Shown one piece after another: positions 52,164 to 62,957 of a stretch of DNA of 64,000 nucleotides. The notes below the pieces were generated by a model that worked only from the letters and a program-made list of their open reading frames with translations, made no database searches and was not told the DNA's origin. The stretch's first letter is position 1. Every line of letters begins with the position of its first letter. Both the position numbers and the translations under genes were made by a program. Origin of the DNA: Hyperoodon ampullatus (lineage: Eukaryota; Chordata; Mammalia; Artiodactyla; Ziphiidae); assembly GCA_949752795.1 (NCBI GenBank), contig CATKHW010000287.1, positions 124,001 to 188,000 of the forward strand, written 5' to 3'.

Positions 52164-53899
52164 CACTTGGGACTGAGAGGATTGGTGAGATTGGGTGAGC
52201 AAATGCAGACCCTTTAAAGCACAAATGCCTGGCACCCATTCCATGGGTCACAACTCTCCAGGTTGAAGGGAATATTACTACAGCTATAACATGTACGGGA
52301 AACCTAGAGAACGGACCCACAGTGAATACGAAAGGATTCTAAAACTCAACGAATAGTCCCTCTCCTGGTGCTCCGGTTTGACTTTCCATGTGCTTTACTC
52401 TCAATCTCCCAACTTGGAGACACAGCCCATTTAACCTCCTGGTTCGCACAGGTTTCCAATTTGGCAGAGGATGAAAGGGAAGAGGGAGAACCAGTGAGAG
52501 AGTAGCTGTTAGGCATTTAGACGGGCACATATCACTCTAACTTCCCAGCAGGAAGAAGAATTAACCAAAGTCTCAGCCCCCCAACGGGAAACAGCATAGG
52601 TCTTGAACCAAAATTTTGGACTTGCGGTCAGCTCACAAAAAACGAGTTGAAAAATTGAGCTCAAGGGCACAGCAATTCACAAAATGGCAGAGTAATAAAG
52701 GAAAACTATCGTCCAAAATTTGTTAAGGGAAGGCAACGAGGCAGACTTTAAAGCGAGGCAGAATAGCAGGAAATAGATTTCAAGAGGTATGTTGGAATCG
52801 CCTTTACAGCACAGGAAGAGGGGCACAACTTCGACAATGATGCACTTGGCCAAAAAGGGCGTATGCGTTTTCTCCTGAATATATTCAGGAGAAAACGCAT
52901 ACGCCCTTTTTGGCCAAGCAAGCAAGCGGGCAATGCTAATCTGCACTGCAAAGAAGTATCACTTCCCACCAGTCAAGAGGGACATCCACAAAATGTGTAA
53001 AAACCAGAAAGGTAAGACAGGCCCTGGAGAACAGGGAGCCTTGTTATCCTGATGGGCGGATGTACACTGCCAACTGCCTCTCTGGAGGAGTGCATTGTGT
53101 TCCCTAAAACAAGTAAACAACAGAGCTACAGAGCCAAAGGCACTTCCAGTCTAGGGAATATACCTTGGGAAAACTGAAAATCAATAAGACAGAGCCACCC
53201 CAAAATTTAGGGCTGCAGTGCTTACAAGGACATCAACTTGGGTACACCTTAAATATCCCAGGAAATATAAAAATGGTTCAAAAAATTGTGGTACTTACGT
53301 ACGATGGAATATCCCTCAGCCATGAAATCTATGTCATAAGACCAGAAGCAGCAAAATCGGTGGATTCAGGTACGATGATTCTAAATGAAATAAGTCACAC
53401 AGAAAAAGAAACTTATCATAAGATATCACTTATGAAGATCCTGTAAACATGGCTACACTTGAACTGAGTTAGGAAAGAGAACAGTGTCTCACATTTAGAA
53501 AACACTCTTATGCCTGCTTAAAGGGGAAGGAGATGTGGGGTGATGTATAAAACCAGAGTTTGATATAAGCAGAGGTACCGTTCCAAAAACCAACTATGGA
53601 ATAGACAAGACCTACACCTTCCTCAGTGAAAGGGACTCAAAACACCATATTTCTCGCAGAGGAATATATCTGACTAGTAAGAATCTTAAAACCTATGTAT
53701 TGATATGTCTCCGTAAGGGAATCAAGTGTGTCTAGACTGGCATAAACTTGGCAGCGAGAATCAGCTCAAACCCACTATAAAAAGGAATATCAAAAACAAA
53801 ACAAAAAACTGGAAAATTCTTAACAATTCCTTCAGGGTCTCTGATGAAACCTGGAAAGACCCTGTCTACAACGACAGCTGGATGTGGCATAAGTCTGGA
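52164..53899 (+). repeat. Satellite unit 31 (edge class, 1,736 bp)
   Basis: Shares with unit 32 ggattctaaaac, aacgggaaacagc, cagactttaaagc and aaaatggcagag. The palindrome at about 52,847-52,920 is perfect again, unlike both neighbours. Confidence 0.93.
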
Positions 53900-55370
53900 C
53901 ACTTGGGACTGAGAGGATTGGTGAGATTGGGTGAGCAAATGCAGACCCTTTAAAGCACAAATGCCTGGCACCCATTCCATGGGTCACAACTCTCCAGGTT
54001 GAAGGGAATATTACTACAGCTATAACATGTACGGGAAACCTAGAGAACGGACCCACTGTGAATACGAAAGGATTCTAAAACTCAACGAATAGTCCCTCAC
54101 CTGGTGCTCCGGTTTGAATTTCCATCTGCTTTACTATCAATCTCCCAACTTGGAGAGACAGCCCATTTAACCTCCTGGTTCGCACAGGTTTCCAATTTGG
54201 GAGAGGATGAAAGGGAAGTGGGAGAACCAGTTTGAGAGTAGCTGTTAGGCATTTGGACGGGCACATATCACTCTAACTTTCCAGCAGGAAGAAGAATTAA
54301 CCAAAGTCTCAGCCCCCCAACGGGAAACAGCATAGGTCCTGAACCAAAATTTTGGACTTGCGGTCAGCTCGCAAAAAACGAGTTGAAAAATGGAGCTCAA
54401 GGGCACAGCAATTCACAAAATGGCAGAGTAATAAAGGACAACTATCGTCCAAAATGTGTTAAGGGAAGGCAACGAGGCAGACTTTAAAGCGAGGCAGAAT
54501 AGCAGGAAATAGATTTCAAGAGGTACGTTGGAATCGCCTTTAAAGCACAGGAAGAGGGGCACAACTTCGACAATGATGCACTTGTCCAAAAAGGGCGTAT
54601 GCGTTTTCTCCTGAATATATTCAGGAGAAAACGCATACACCCTTTTGGGCCAAGCAAGCAAGCAGGCAATGCTAATCTGCACTACAAAGAAGTATCACTT
54701 CCCACCGGTCAAAAGGGACATCCACAAAATGTGTAAAAACCAGAAAGGTAAGACAGGCCCTGGAGAACAGGGAGCCTTGTTATGCTGATGGGCGGGATGT
54801 AAATTGCCAACTGCCTCTCTGGAGGAGTGCATTGTGATCCCTAAAACAAGTAAACAACAGAGCTACAGAGCCAAGGGCACTTCCAGTCTAGGGAATATAC
54901 ATTGGGAAAACTGAAAATCAATAAGACAGAGTCACCCCATAATTTATGGCTGCAGTGCTTACAAGGACCTCAACGTGGGTACACCTTAAATATCCCAGGA
55001 AATATAAAAATGATTCAAAAAATTGTGGTACTTAGGTACGATAGAATAACCTTCAGCCATGAAATCAATGTCATAAGACCAGTAATAGCAAAATGGGTGG
55101 ATTCAGGTACGATGATTCTAAGTGAAATAAGTCACACAGAAAAAGAAACTTATCATAAGATATCACTTATGAAGATCCTGTAAACATGGCTACACTTGAA
55201 CTGAGTTAGGAAAGAGAACAGTGTATCACATTTAGAAAACACTCTTATGCCTGCTTAAGGGGGAAGGAGAGGTGGGGTGATGCATAAAAGCAGAGTTTGA
55301 TATAAGCACAGGTACCGTTCCAAAAACCAACTATGGAATAGACAAGACCTACACTTTCCTCAGTGAAGGG
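53900..55370 (+). repeat. Satellite unit 32 (truncated, array end)
   Basis: About 1,470 bp of a unit, closest to unit 31, ending inside the LINE-1 3' UTR part at tcctcagtgaaggggac. The palindrome has altered ends (cttgtccaaa, acccttttgggcc near 54,583-54,655). The LINE-1-derived frame is open to 55,183 but has many changes. Confidence 0.93.
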
Positions 55371-55375
55371 GACCC

Positions 55376-56022
55376 GAGGCATCTGTGAGTAACCGTGAGC
55401 TGAGCCCGAGGCCAGCTGCTGCTGAACTTTTCCCACCCTTCCCAGGTAAAACACCTGAATATGTACAAGGGCTTGAAAGCCTAGAGGAAGGGCCGTGGAG
55501 CCACACCAGCGACAGCACGCAGGAAAACTTGGTGCCTGCAGGCCAGCCAGGATGGTCCTGGACCTGGGCGCTCTTCTGAAAACTTTCCATTGCCCTGCCT
55601 GAGATACCCCTCCTGTCCCGGCCCCAACTGCTTTTTTCCTTCCTCACCTCTGTCTGGAGAGAAATTCCAGCGGAAGGTATGGTTGACACATCCTCTTCTT
55701 TACAGGTGGAAGCCTGGCATCTCCTGCAGAAAGTCCAGCAGAGACCCTCTCACACCGGGCCACCCACAAAGCCGTGGCCCCTCACTCCCTCCCACCAGCA
55801 CAGCCCCGAGACTGCTGACGGGGCAGAGAATATGGAGTCAGGCACAGCTTCAGGGGCTATTGCTGCCTGCAGCGCTGTTTATATTGACCTCAACCCAGGC
55901 ACACCAGGGGAGGGCCGGCCGGCAGGGTCAGGCTACCCAGGTCAGCTAATCCTCAGCACTCAGGGAATCACATTGTTGAAAATGGACCTCGCTAAGGCAG
56001 AATAGAAGCCAAGGAATAGAAG
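55376..56022. repeat. Duplicated segment, copy 1 (truncated by array edge)
   Basis: Closely similar to 58,106-58,750 in the same orientation: both have aggcatctgtgagtaa, aaaacacctgaatatgtac, tcccaccagcacagcccc and tgtttatattg in the same order. The left end joins the satellite directly; the right end gives way to a LINE-1 3' end. No intact long frame on the plus strand. I do not recognise the source. A TATA-like ATATAAAC on the minus strand (near 55,880) and splice-like strings hint that it may come from a gene region, but this is weak. Confidence 0.85.
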
Positions 56023-56027
56023 GAAAC

Positions 56028-56475
56028 AATGCCATTTGCAGCACCGTAGGTGTGTCTAGAGGTAATCACGTGACTTGTAGTAAGTCAGAAAGTGAAAGAC
56101 ACATATCGTATCATATCTCTTATAGGTGTGACCAAAAAATGGATACCAGGGCAGATATTTCCACGGAGAAGGGCTATCACAGATTCATTCAACAAACTTA
56201 TGGTTCACCAATGGAAAGGTGTGAGGATTGGTTTCATTATGATATTGGGGTTAACAGACATATACAAACACAGGTGACATATAGAATCACCAAAGACCTA
56301 CAGAATACCAAGAGAAGACTACTCAACATTCTGTCATAAGGTACATGGGAAAAGGATCCCAGGAAGAACAGACATATTTATATGTGTAAAAGAACCACAT
56401 CTTCCACACCTACAACGAGCCAAACATTGTAATCAAATTTGCTGTAATAAAAAATAAAAAATTAAATTAAAAACA
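56028..56475 (+). mobile_element. LINE-1 3' end fragment
   Basis: Begins at gccatttgcagcacc, a degraded match to the end of LINE-1 ORF2, continues through gtaagtcagaaagtgaaagac and the 3' UTR (attctgtcataaggtacatgg; aacattgtaatcaaattt), and ends in an A-rich tail (ataaaaaataaaaaatt near 56,447). Strongly decayed, non-functional. Confidence 0.8.
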
Positions 56476-56479
56476 CGAA

Positions 56480-56830
56480 CAAGAAGTAGTGAGACAAACT
56501 TGAGGGGCTTTCTCCTGGCACATTCCATTCTAAATTCCAATCTAGAACACGACTTCCATTGAGGCTCTGTTGCCCCTGACACCAGATTTGGTAAGGGAGA
56601 ACTGCTGCCACCTTGTGGCCATTTCACACAACAGCAGGTTTAATCCCAGCGCTAATGGTCAGTTGATATTCAAAATCATTGCAGGCCTGTAAATGACACG
56701 TGCCCTGAAAACAAATCCTGGGTTCATATATCGACCAAAAAATTCAAAGGACGTCCATATTTCAAAACGACAGTTTCCAAAGGCATATTTTACACACATT
56801 AGTCTTCTGCTTCTTTTTCTTTCTTTCTTT
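56480..56830. other. Unassigned spacer between LINE-1 fragments
   Basis: No gene or clear repeat family recognised. It contains gccaccttgtggccat (near 56,607) and ends in a C/T-rich run near 56,807-56,834. Small open frames here look random. Confidence 0.6.
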
Positions 56831-56834
56831 TTTT

Positions 56835-57835
56835 GTTAAAAAAACGGGAATGGCAAAAAGCATCCCTCAGAATGGGCGAAAATATTTGCAAACGAATCAA
56901 TGGACAAAGGTTTAATCTCCAATATATATAAAGAGCTCATGCAGCTTAATATTAAAACAACAAAAAACCCAATACAAAAATGGGCAGAAGATCTAAAGAG
57001 ACATTTCTTCAAAGAAGACACACAGATGGCCAAGACGCACATGAAAAGCTGCTTAACATCACTAATTATTAGAGAAATGCAAATCAAAACTACAATGAGG
57101 TATCACCTCACACCTGTTAGAATCGGCATCATCAGAAAATCTACAAACAACAAATTCTGGGGAGGGTGTGGACAAAAGGATCCCTCTTCCACTAGTGGTG
57201 GAAATGTAAATTGATACAGTCACGATGGAGAACAGTATGGAGTTTCCTTAAAAAAACTAGAAATAGAATTACCATATGATCCAGCAATCCCACTTCTGGG
57301 CATATACCCAGAGAAAACCATAAATCAAAAAGGCACATTCACCACAATGCTCATTTCAGCACTATTTACGATAGCCAGGTAATGGAAGCAACCTAAATAC
57401 CCACAGACAGACGAATGGATAAAGATGTGGTACATATATAAAATGGAATATTACTCAGCCATAAGAAGGAATGAAACTGGGTCATTTGTAGAGACGTCGA
57501 TGGATCTAGAGACTGTCATACAGAATGAAGTAAGTCAGAAAGAGAAAAACAAATATTGTATATTAATGCATATACGTGGAACCTAGAAAAATGGTACAGA
57601 TGAACTGGTTTGCAGGGAAGAAATAGAGACACAGAGGTAGAGAACACACGTATGGACACCAAGTGTGGGAAGCCATGGGGTGGTGGTGGTGGCATATGTT
57701 GAGAGATTGGGATTGACCTGTATACATGTATATGCATAAAATACATAACTAATAATAACCTGCTGTATAAAAATATAAATAAAATTAAATTTTAAAATTT
57801 AAAAAAATAAAATTTAAAAATAAAACAGAAAAAAG
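56835..57835 (+). mobile_element. LINE-1 3' end with ORF2 C-terminal remnant
   Basis: Frame 56,900-57,214 encodes recognisable LINE-1 ORF2 sequence ([28 protein letters not shown]). The frame shifts near 57,180 and continues through YDPAIPLLGIYP and MEYYSAI to a stop at 57,584-57,586, with an internal stop at gccaggtaatgg (near 57,376). A 3' UTR with a tggtggtggtgg tract and a long A/T-rich tail (57,760-57,835) follows. It is a 5'-truncated, dead copy and gives an in-window reference for the LINE-1 part of the satellite. Confidence 0.93.
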
Positions 57836-58105
57836 TTCTTCCCTTCACACAGATGTATTTATATGAATGAATTATTTCCATGCTTATATCAATAAATACA
57901 TAAAAGACGAATAAAATCTAACTTGAACCAAAAAAGGAAAAAAAACCTGAACCCACCAGTTATACAGAGGAAAACCCTATCAGGGAACTTGCTCCAGCGG
58001 TAAACAATTCTGAAATTGGTCATAGGTGGGGAATCATCACCCATACAGCCAGCAGCCCACCCCCCAAGCAAGGAGGGTCCTCATTGCAAAGCTGGGGGAC
58101 CAAGC
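57836..58105. other. Spacer with no recognised feature
   Basis: A/T-rich at first (57,840-57,960), then mixed sequence leading into the second copy of the duplicated segment. No gene or repeat family recognised. Confidence 0.5.
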
Positions 58106-58750
58106 CAAGGCATCTGTGAGTAAACGTGAGCTGAGCCCCAGTCCTGCGGCAGCTGAACTCTTCCCACCCTTTCCAGGTAAAACACCTGAATATGTACAAG
58201 AACTTGCAAGCTTAGAGGAAGGGCTGTGGAGCCACACCAGCGACAGCACACAGGCCAACTTGGTGCCTGCAGGCCAGTCAGGATGGTCCTGGCCCCAGAT
58301 GCTCTTCTGGAAGCTTTCCATTTCCCTGCCTGAGATACCCCTCCTGCCACGGCCCCCACTGCTTTTTTACTTCCTCACCTCTGCCTGGGGAGAAATTCCA
58401 GCGGCAGGTATCGGTGACACATCTTCTTCTTTAGCAGGTGGCAGCCTGACAACTCCTGCAGAAAGTCCAGCAGAGCCCCACTCACACCTGGCCACCCACA
58501 AAGCCACGGCCCCTCACTCCCTCCCACCAGCACAGCCCCGGCACTGCCTACGGGGCAGAGAATATGGCGTCAGTCACAGCTACAAGGGCTGTCGCTCACT
58601 GGAGAGCTGTTTATATTGCCCTCAACCCAGGCACACCTGTGGAGGGCTGGCAGGCAGTTTCAGGCTACCAAAATCAGCCAATCCTCACCCCTCAGGGGCT
58701 CACAGTTGCAGAAAATGAAACTTGCTAAATGGGCCAGGCCCTAGGAACAG
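58106..58750. repeat. Duplicated segment, copy 2
   Basis: Direct-orientation partner of 55,376-56,022, offset about 2,730 bp. A 230-codon frame is open on the plus strand (58,026-58,718), but it starts outside the duplication, is broken in copy 1 and resembles no family I know. On the minus strand, GGCAATATAAACAGC (58,606-58,620) resembles a TATA box and cagccaatcc (58,672) a CCAAT box; copy 1 keeps the first and has lost the second. Origin unknown. Confidence 0.85.
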
Positions 58751-59141
58751 GTGTGGGCTCTTGAGAGTCAGGATAGACAAGGGGCTGCAGCTGCGGCTTG
58801 TTTTCTTATCATTTTATCTGGTCCATGAGTGGAAAACAACTTCAAGAAGACACTATCCTAATGAGAGGAACCCAGGAGTCAGGGAGAGGAGTGATGGTGG
58901 GTGGAGACAGAGGCCTGGTGCCCTGGCTGCAGTGGAAGTGTCTGGAAGACCAGGCAGAAAGAGCCTGCAGAGAGTGATAGCCATGGTCACAGACCTGTCA
59001 GAGCTGCTGTTTGTTAGTTCAAGTCCTGCTCTGAGGTATTCTGTGTCAGCTGTGAGCGACAGGTGAGCAGGGGTTTCTCTGCAAGGTGGGCTATGTGCAC
59101 AGTTCCTGTATGTCCAGCCCTGCGGGGGTACCTGCCCAGGG
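58751..59141. other. Unassigned GC-rich sequence
   Basis: G/A-rich, moderately GC-rich sequence with no recognised gene. A 114-codon plus-strand frame (58,722-59,066) and a 155-codon minus-strand frame (58,853-59,320) overlap here. Neither shows family features; the minus-strand one owes much of its length to the adjacent minisatellite. Confidence 0.5.
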
Positions 59142-59330
59142 GAGCTCCGTATCCTGGGAAGGGCCTGAGTAGGAGAGCCCCATGGGCGGCTGGGTAGCTG
59201 CAGAGTTGAGCTCCATACCCTGGGAGGGACTTGACCACGAGAGCCCCGTGGGCTGTGGGGTAGGGGTGCAGCCCAGGTGAGCTCCATATCCTGGGATTGG
59301 CCTGACCATGAGAGCCCCATGGGCTGCTGG
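59142..59330. repeat. Minisatellite, three units of ~52-71 bp
   Basis: Units start at 59,142, 59,208 and 59,279 with gagctccgtatcctggg, gagctccataccctggg and gagctccatatcctggg. Each continues with a gagagcccc(a/g)tgggc core. Spacing is 66 then 71 bp; the third unit is partial. It stops just before the retroviral remnant. Confidence 0.9.
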
Positions 59331-59334
59331 AGAC

Positions 59335-60362
59335 CTGATAAAGGATATCAGGAAAGTCAGTGAAGCCACCGAGGATATACATCCAGTAGCTCCTATTTCC
59401 TACTCCCTGCTGGTCATTCTACCTTCCACCAGGCCATGGCATTCTGTATTAGACTTCAATGATGCCTTCTTCTGTATTCCATTCATCTCAGAGTCACAAG
59501 AATTTTTGGCTTGTGAGTGGCAGGACACAACATGCAACAAAAGCAATAATGCTGGGCCGTCCTGCCCCAATGGTTCAAAAATCCCCACACCATCATTGGG
59601 GAAATGTCCTCTAAAGACCTAAAAGTTCAACCTCTGTAAAAGGGAACCCTCCTTCAATATGCAGATGACATTCTGATCGCCAGGCCTACTAAAGACGCCT
59701 CTGAACTACCTAGCCAAGAAAGGATAGAAGGTGTCCAAGAAAAACGCTCAAATATCCCAGGCTAAGGTGACATGCCTGGGCTTCATTCTCACAGATATTC
59801 GGAGAAACGCATCCCAGGATAGGGAAGAAGCCATTTGCAGCCTTACCTCTTCTAAAACTAGAAGACAGCTTAGGGGTTCCTGGGGAGGCCAAGGTTTTCT
59901 GCATCTGGATCCCTAACTACAGTCTAATAGCTGGGCCTCTACATGAAACACTGACATAAAAAGATGATGATCCTTTTGAATAGAATCCAGAAGCAGCCTT
60001 TCAAGAATGGAAAGAGCAGTCAATACAGACCCTTGCCCAGGAACTCCCTAATTTAGCTAAACCCTTTGACCTTTACATACCCGGTCAAAGGTTAATCGCC
60101 CTTGGAGCCTTAGTGCAAAAACTGGGACCACTTGAAATGGAGCAACACAAGAATGCCCTTCAGGTATGATAAACTATGGTCACCAAGGGCTTTGCCCACC
60201 GACTCATCAGGCCAGGATACTGGGGTATCTAAAAAGCTGGAAATCAGCAGCCCACAAGGCCAGCTCCCTCCTAATGGAAAAGGACCCCTCGTGGTGATCT
60301 TAACCACCCATCATGCCCTGAAGTTGCAGGGGTCGCTCTGTGGACACACTGACCTCGAGTGA
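59335..60362 (+). pseudogene. Endogenous retrovirus pol remnant (class I, gammaretrovirus-like)
   Basis: Pieces of reverse transcriptase occur in the expected order but in different frames: an N-terminal part in 59,335-59,560 (VLDFNDAFF), the catalytic YADD at 59,658-59,669, then LGFILTDIRR near 59,780, and the connection region near 59,906-60,120. A short block near 60,283-60,335 resembles the C-terminal end of integrase. Most of RNase H and integrase is missing, so there is a large internal deletion. At least four frame changes and several stops make it dead. Class is judged from motif style only. Confidence 0.8.
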
Positions 60363-60800
60363 GGAGGCCCTCCAACTCCAACCTCCAGAGAGATAAACGG
60401 GGGCAACGGGCCCCCAAGATGACTCGTGTGACCATCACTTGACCTGGAGTTTCTCTCAGAAAACGACAAGACTGTGCCCCGAAAGAGCAGACTACTGCTT
60501 GCAGGACTTACTGCACCCAGAGGGGAGCTAATAAGCTTGGCGGGGGAAACGTATATCACGCTTTCACCATAGAAAACCCTACAGACACCGCGGTGATGGT
60601 GGCCAATATGACCGGCTGGACTGCTGGCTACTTCTAAAGGCCGTTGACTCAGTGGACGTCATGGTCCTGGATCACCACTGACCCTGGACTGTCTGGGAGT
60701 TGCGCGGGCAGGGCTCTGACACATGGTGCTGTTTGTACATTAATTCAGGGACCTAATTAAAGAAAGCACAGACTACTGGTCAGAGCATCTAGTCTGGCAA
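60363..60800 (+). pseudogene. Possible retroviral env remnant
   Basis: Follows the integrase-like piece. A WCCLYIN string at 60,724-60,744 resembles the cysteine pair of a gammaretrovirus-type transmembrane protein, but the partner cysteine expected upstream is not in frame. Stops and frame changes occur throughout. The position after pol supports the reading; the sequence evidence is thin. Confidence 0.4.
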
Positions 60801-61460
60801 AAACTGTCAGCCTAAGGTCGCCGAACATATGTGGGGTGGGGTGAAACCTGCCACCGCAGCATCTCTGCGCCTCTCTTTCCTGGACCCTTAAAGGTCATTA
60901 GAATCTGTAACACTTCCAATGCTGGTGCTCAGGCGGACGAGAAGTGAGGCAGGAGGCCTTGGGACAATCAACCTCACCAGGAGGCTGGTGGGGAGACGTT
61001 TTGCCCCTCCCCCCATGTATCAGGGCTCCCACCACAGCATGAAGCAGTTACAAAAGAGGGGTCTGCACCCTCAACACCCCAAGAATAAGGAACGGAACAA
61101 AAAGCAGAGGAGGTGTTCGTCTCCGGCAACGTTCATTAAAAATTCCTGGGAGATAAAAAGAGAATCTGGGCAATAAAATAAAGTCTAACCTGTTTTTCCT
61201 TTGTGCTTTGTCTAATTTCACGTGCTCCTAGGGTTCCGCATGCAGAGGTCCCACACCCGGCACTTCAGACCCGATTTCCTAGGGCAGAATGGCTGGGTCG
61301 ACACCTCAGCTAGTGGGGTCCCATGCAGACTCCGCGGCATAGAGCCTGAGCTGCAGCCAATGCAGCCCTCGAGAGCTCCATCACCTCCCTCCCACTGACG
61401 CTGCCGGGGACCCTACACAGCAGCCCAGCCCACAGCCCATGGGGGAGTGCACGCTCTCAC
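60801..61460 (+). other. Degraded region after env, possible polypurine tract and LTR
   Basis: aaaaagcagaggagg (61,099-61,113) resembles a polypurine tract and is followed by TG, as a 3' LTR would begin. A poly(A)-signal-like AATAAAATAAAG follows near 61,174-61,185. I cannot define LTR ends or find a second LTR copy, so this is tentative. No gene seen. Confidence 0.3.
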
Positions 61461-61569
61461 CTCTCCATTCTGTTTTCAAAATAATGTTTCCTTTGCTTCT
61501 GAACCAAACTCAGTCTTGATCTGTTGGCTCCAATGACACTGGGCACGGGGACTCCTGTTGGGGTCCACT
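61461..61569 (-). other. Exon-like segment, unidentified
   Basis: On the minus strand a 109-bp stretch is flanked by an AG preceded by a pyrimidine-rich run (ttctgttactgatcctccag) and by AG|GTGAGA. The frame is open through it (PPEWTPTGVPVPS ... FENRMER). A second candidate donor, GTAAGT, lies near 61,690 after another partly open stretch that has a stop near 61,815. It could be exons of a decayed gene copy, but I recognise no family. Confidence 0.3.
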
Positions 61570-61907
61570 CTGGAGGATCAGTAACAGAAATTGAGAACAT
61601 TGTAACTTCAATGAACAGATGTGTGAGCCAAACTGTAGTTAACATAGAGCAGTGTATAATGCTCGGGTAAAATAAGATGTTTCTAAGACTTACATTTGAT
61701 ATTTCCATCACTTTCCTATAAGCAAGTTCAGTGAAGACGTCTGTCTTATTTGTCAGGTCAACATTAGAGAAATGAAGTGATTTATTTCCATGGATGTACA
61801 TCGAATACTCTTGGCTGAAGCTTCAATCTTGTTTTGAATGCTTTTCCATTGAAAATGATACCTCTCTTTCAGCTCCCCCATTTCTGCGAAGTATAAAACC
61901 TTATAAT

Positions 61908-62095
61908 TTATTATTACCAAAGGGGAAAGGTAAGAGAAGGGATAAATTAACAGTTTGGGATTAACACATACACACTGCTATGTATAAAATAGATCATCAA
62001 CAATGAACTACTGTATAGCAAAGGGAACTACACTGAATATTTTGCAATAACCTATAAGGGGAAATAATCTGAAAAAGAATAGATATTTTTATTGA
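61908..62095 (+). mobile_element. LINE-1 3' UTR fragment
   Basis: caaaggggaaagg, agtttgggattaacacatac, tactgtatagcaaaggg and caataacctataagggg follow the order of cetartiodactyl LINE-1 3' UTRs. The fragment lacks both ORF2 and the A tail. It directly precedes the old satellite copy. Confidence 0.85.
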
Positions 62096-62886
62096 CATCA
62101 TCTATCAATGACAGATAAAATGTAACCTAAGCAAGGCCGATGGTGAGCGCTTCTGACCCTGAAGATTTCAGTCATCTAAAGTTTGGGCTCTGCCTATTTC
62201 CCAAGGCCCTTAAAGGACATACGTGTAGCCGTAGCTTAAAAATTCCCCAGTTTGGGGTTCGGGGAGGCACTGAATTGGAAAAATCCCTGGTGTTCTCCTT
62301 ACATGCACGGGACCCTTCCTACAGCTAAAACATGCCTGTCACACCTAGAGGATGGTACACCGTTTGATCGGAAAGAGTTTGGAAAAGGCACCTCATCTCC
62401 TCATCGCCTGGTGCTCGGGTTCAACCCTCCAGCATCTTTCCTAACAATCTCCTCACTTGGGGATATCAGCACCGTCAACATCCTGTTGCACACAGTTTGG
62501 AATTTGTCCAGAGGATGAAGCGGAAGGATGAGAAAAATTTAGAGACAAGTCTTAGGTGTTCGGACAGGCACATGCCACTCTAATTTCCAATCCAGAAGAC
62601 AAATTCATCAAAGGCTAGAATTGCCCATGGAAACAGAATAGGGCTAGAGGAAATCCCGCTGTTTTGTGTCCAGTTTCCAAAAACACAAGTTGAAAAATGG
62701 AACTCAGGGGCACTAAAATTCATGAAACTGCAGAGTTGAAAATATCTATCGTCGAAAAATGTCTTGAGGTAAGTCACAGAAAAGGAATTGTAAGCAAGGG
62801 AGAGTGGCAGGAAACAGATTTGAAGAGGTAGAAAGGACTCCCCATTAAAGCACAAGAAAAGGGGCTGAACATCGCCAATGATGCAG

Positions 62887-62957
62887 TTGGCCAAAAAGGG
62901 TGTATGTATTTTTTTCTGAATATATTCAAGTAAAGGCCATACACACTTTTTATCCAA
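62887..62957. repeat. Decayed palindrome in the old satellite copy
   Basis: Left arm ttggccaaaaagggtgtatg and right arm catacacactttttatccaa still pair over much of their length around a conserved centre, ctgaatatattca. It is at the position of the perfect palindrome in the array units, so the inverted repeat predates the present array. Confidence 0.85.

Larger units (their letters stand above)
1..55370 (+). repeat. Satellite array, 1,739-bp unit, about 31.8 copies
   Basis: The same sequence recurs every 1,739 bp from the first base to about 55,370, always in one orientation. Units 7, 28, 30 and 31 are 1-3 bp shorter. The 14-base string cacttgggactgag marks each start (1, 1740, 3479, 5218 ...; unit 29 has it too, and the count stays in phase to 53,900). 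Core neighbours differ by scattered substitutions; units from 46,951 on are clearly more diverged. The length and the LINE-1 3' part match what I recall of the common cetacean satellite; that name is inference from memory, not a database match. It is presumably constitutive heterochromatin. I see no canonical CENP-B box, so a centromeric role is not supported by that motif. Confidence 0.98.

Noticed and set aside
1..55370. Regular repeats that might suggest a CRISPR array
   Set aside because: The repeat is 1.74 kb with no unique spacers, in mammalian DNA.
56052..56339. 95-codon plus-strand frame
   Set aside because: It lies inside a LINE-1 3' end and reads through 3' UTR.
58026..58718. 230-codon plus-strand open frame as a gene
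   Set aside because: The frame is broken in the duplicate at 55,376-56,022, starts in unrelated sequence, and has low-complexity Pro/Ser-rich composition typical of GC-rich chance frames.
58853..59320. 155-codon minus-strand open frame
   Set aside because: Its repeats in the protein come from the minisatellite at 59,142-59,330; no start context or family features.
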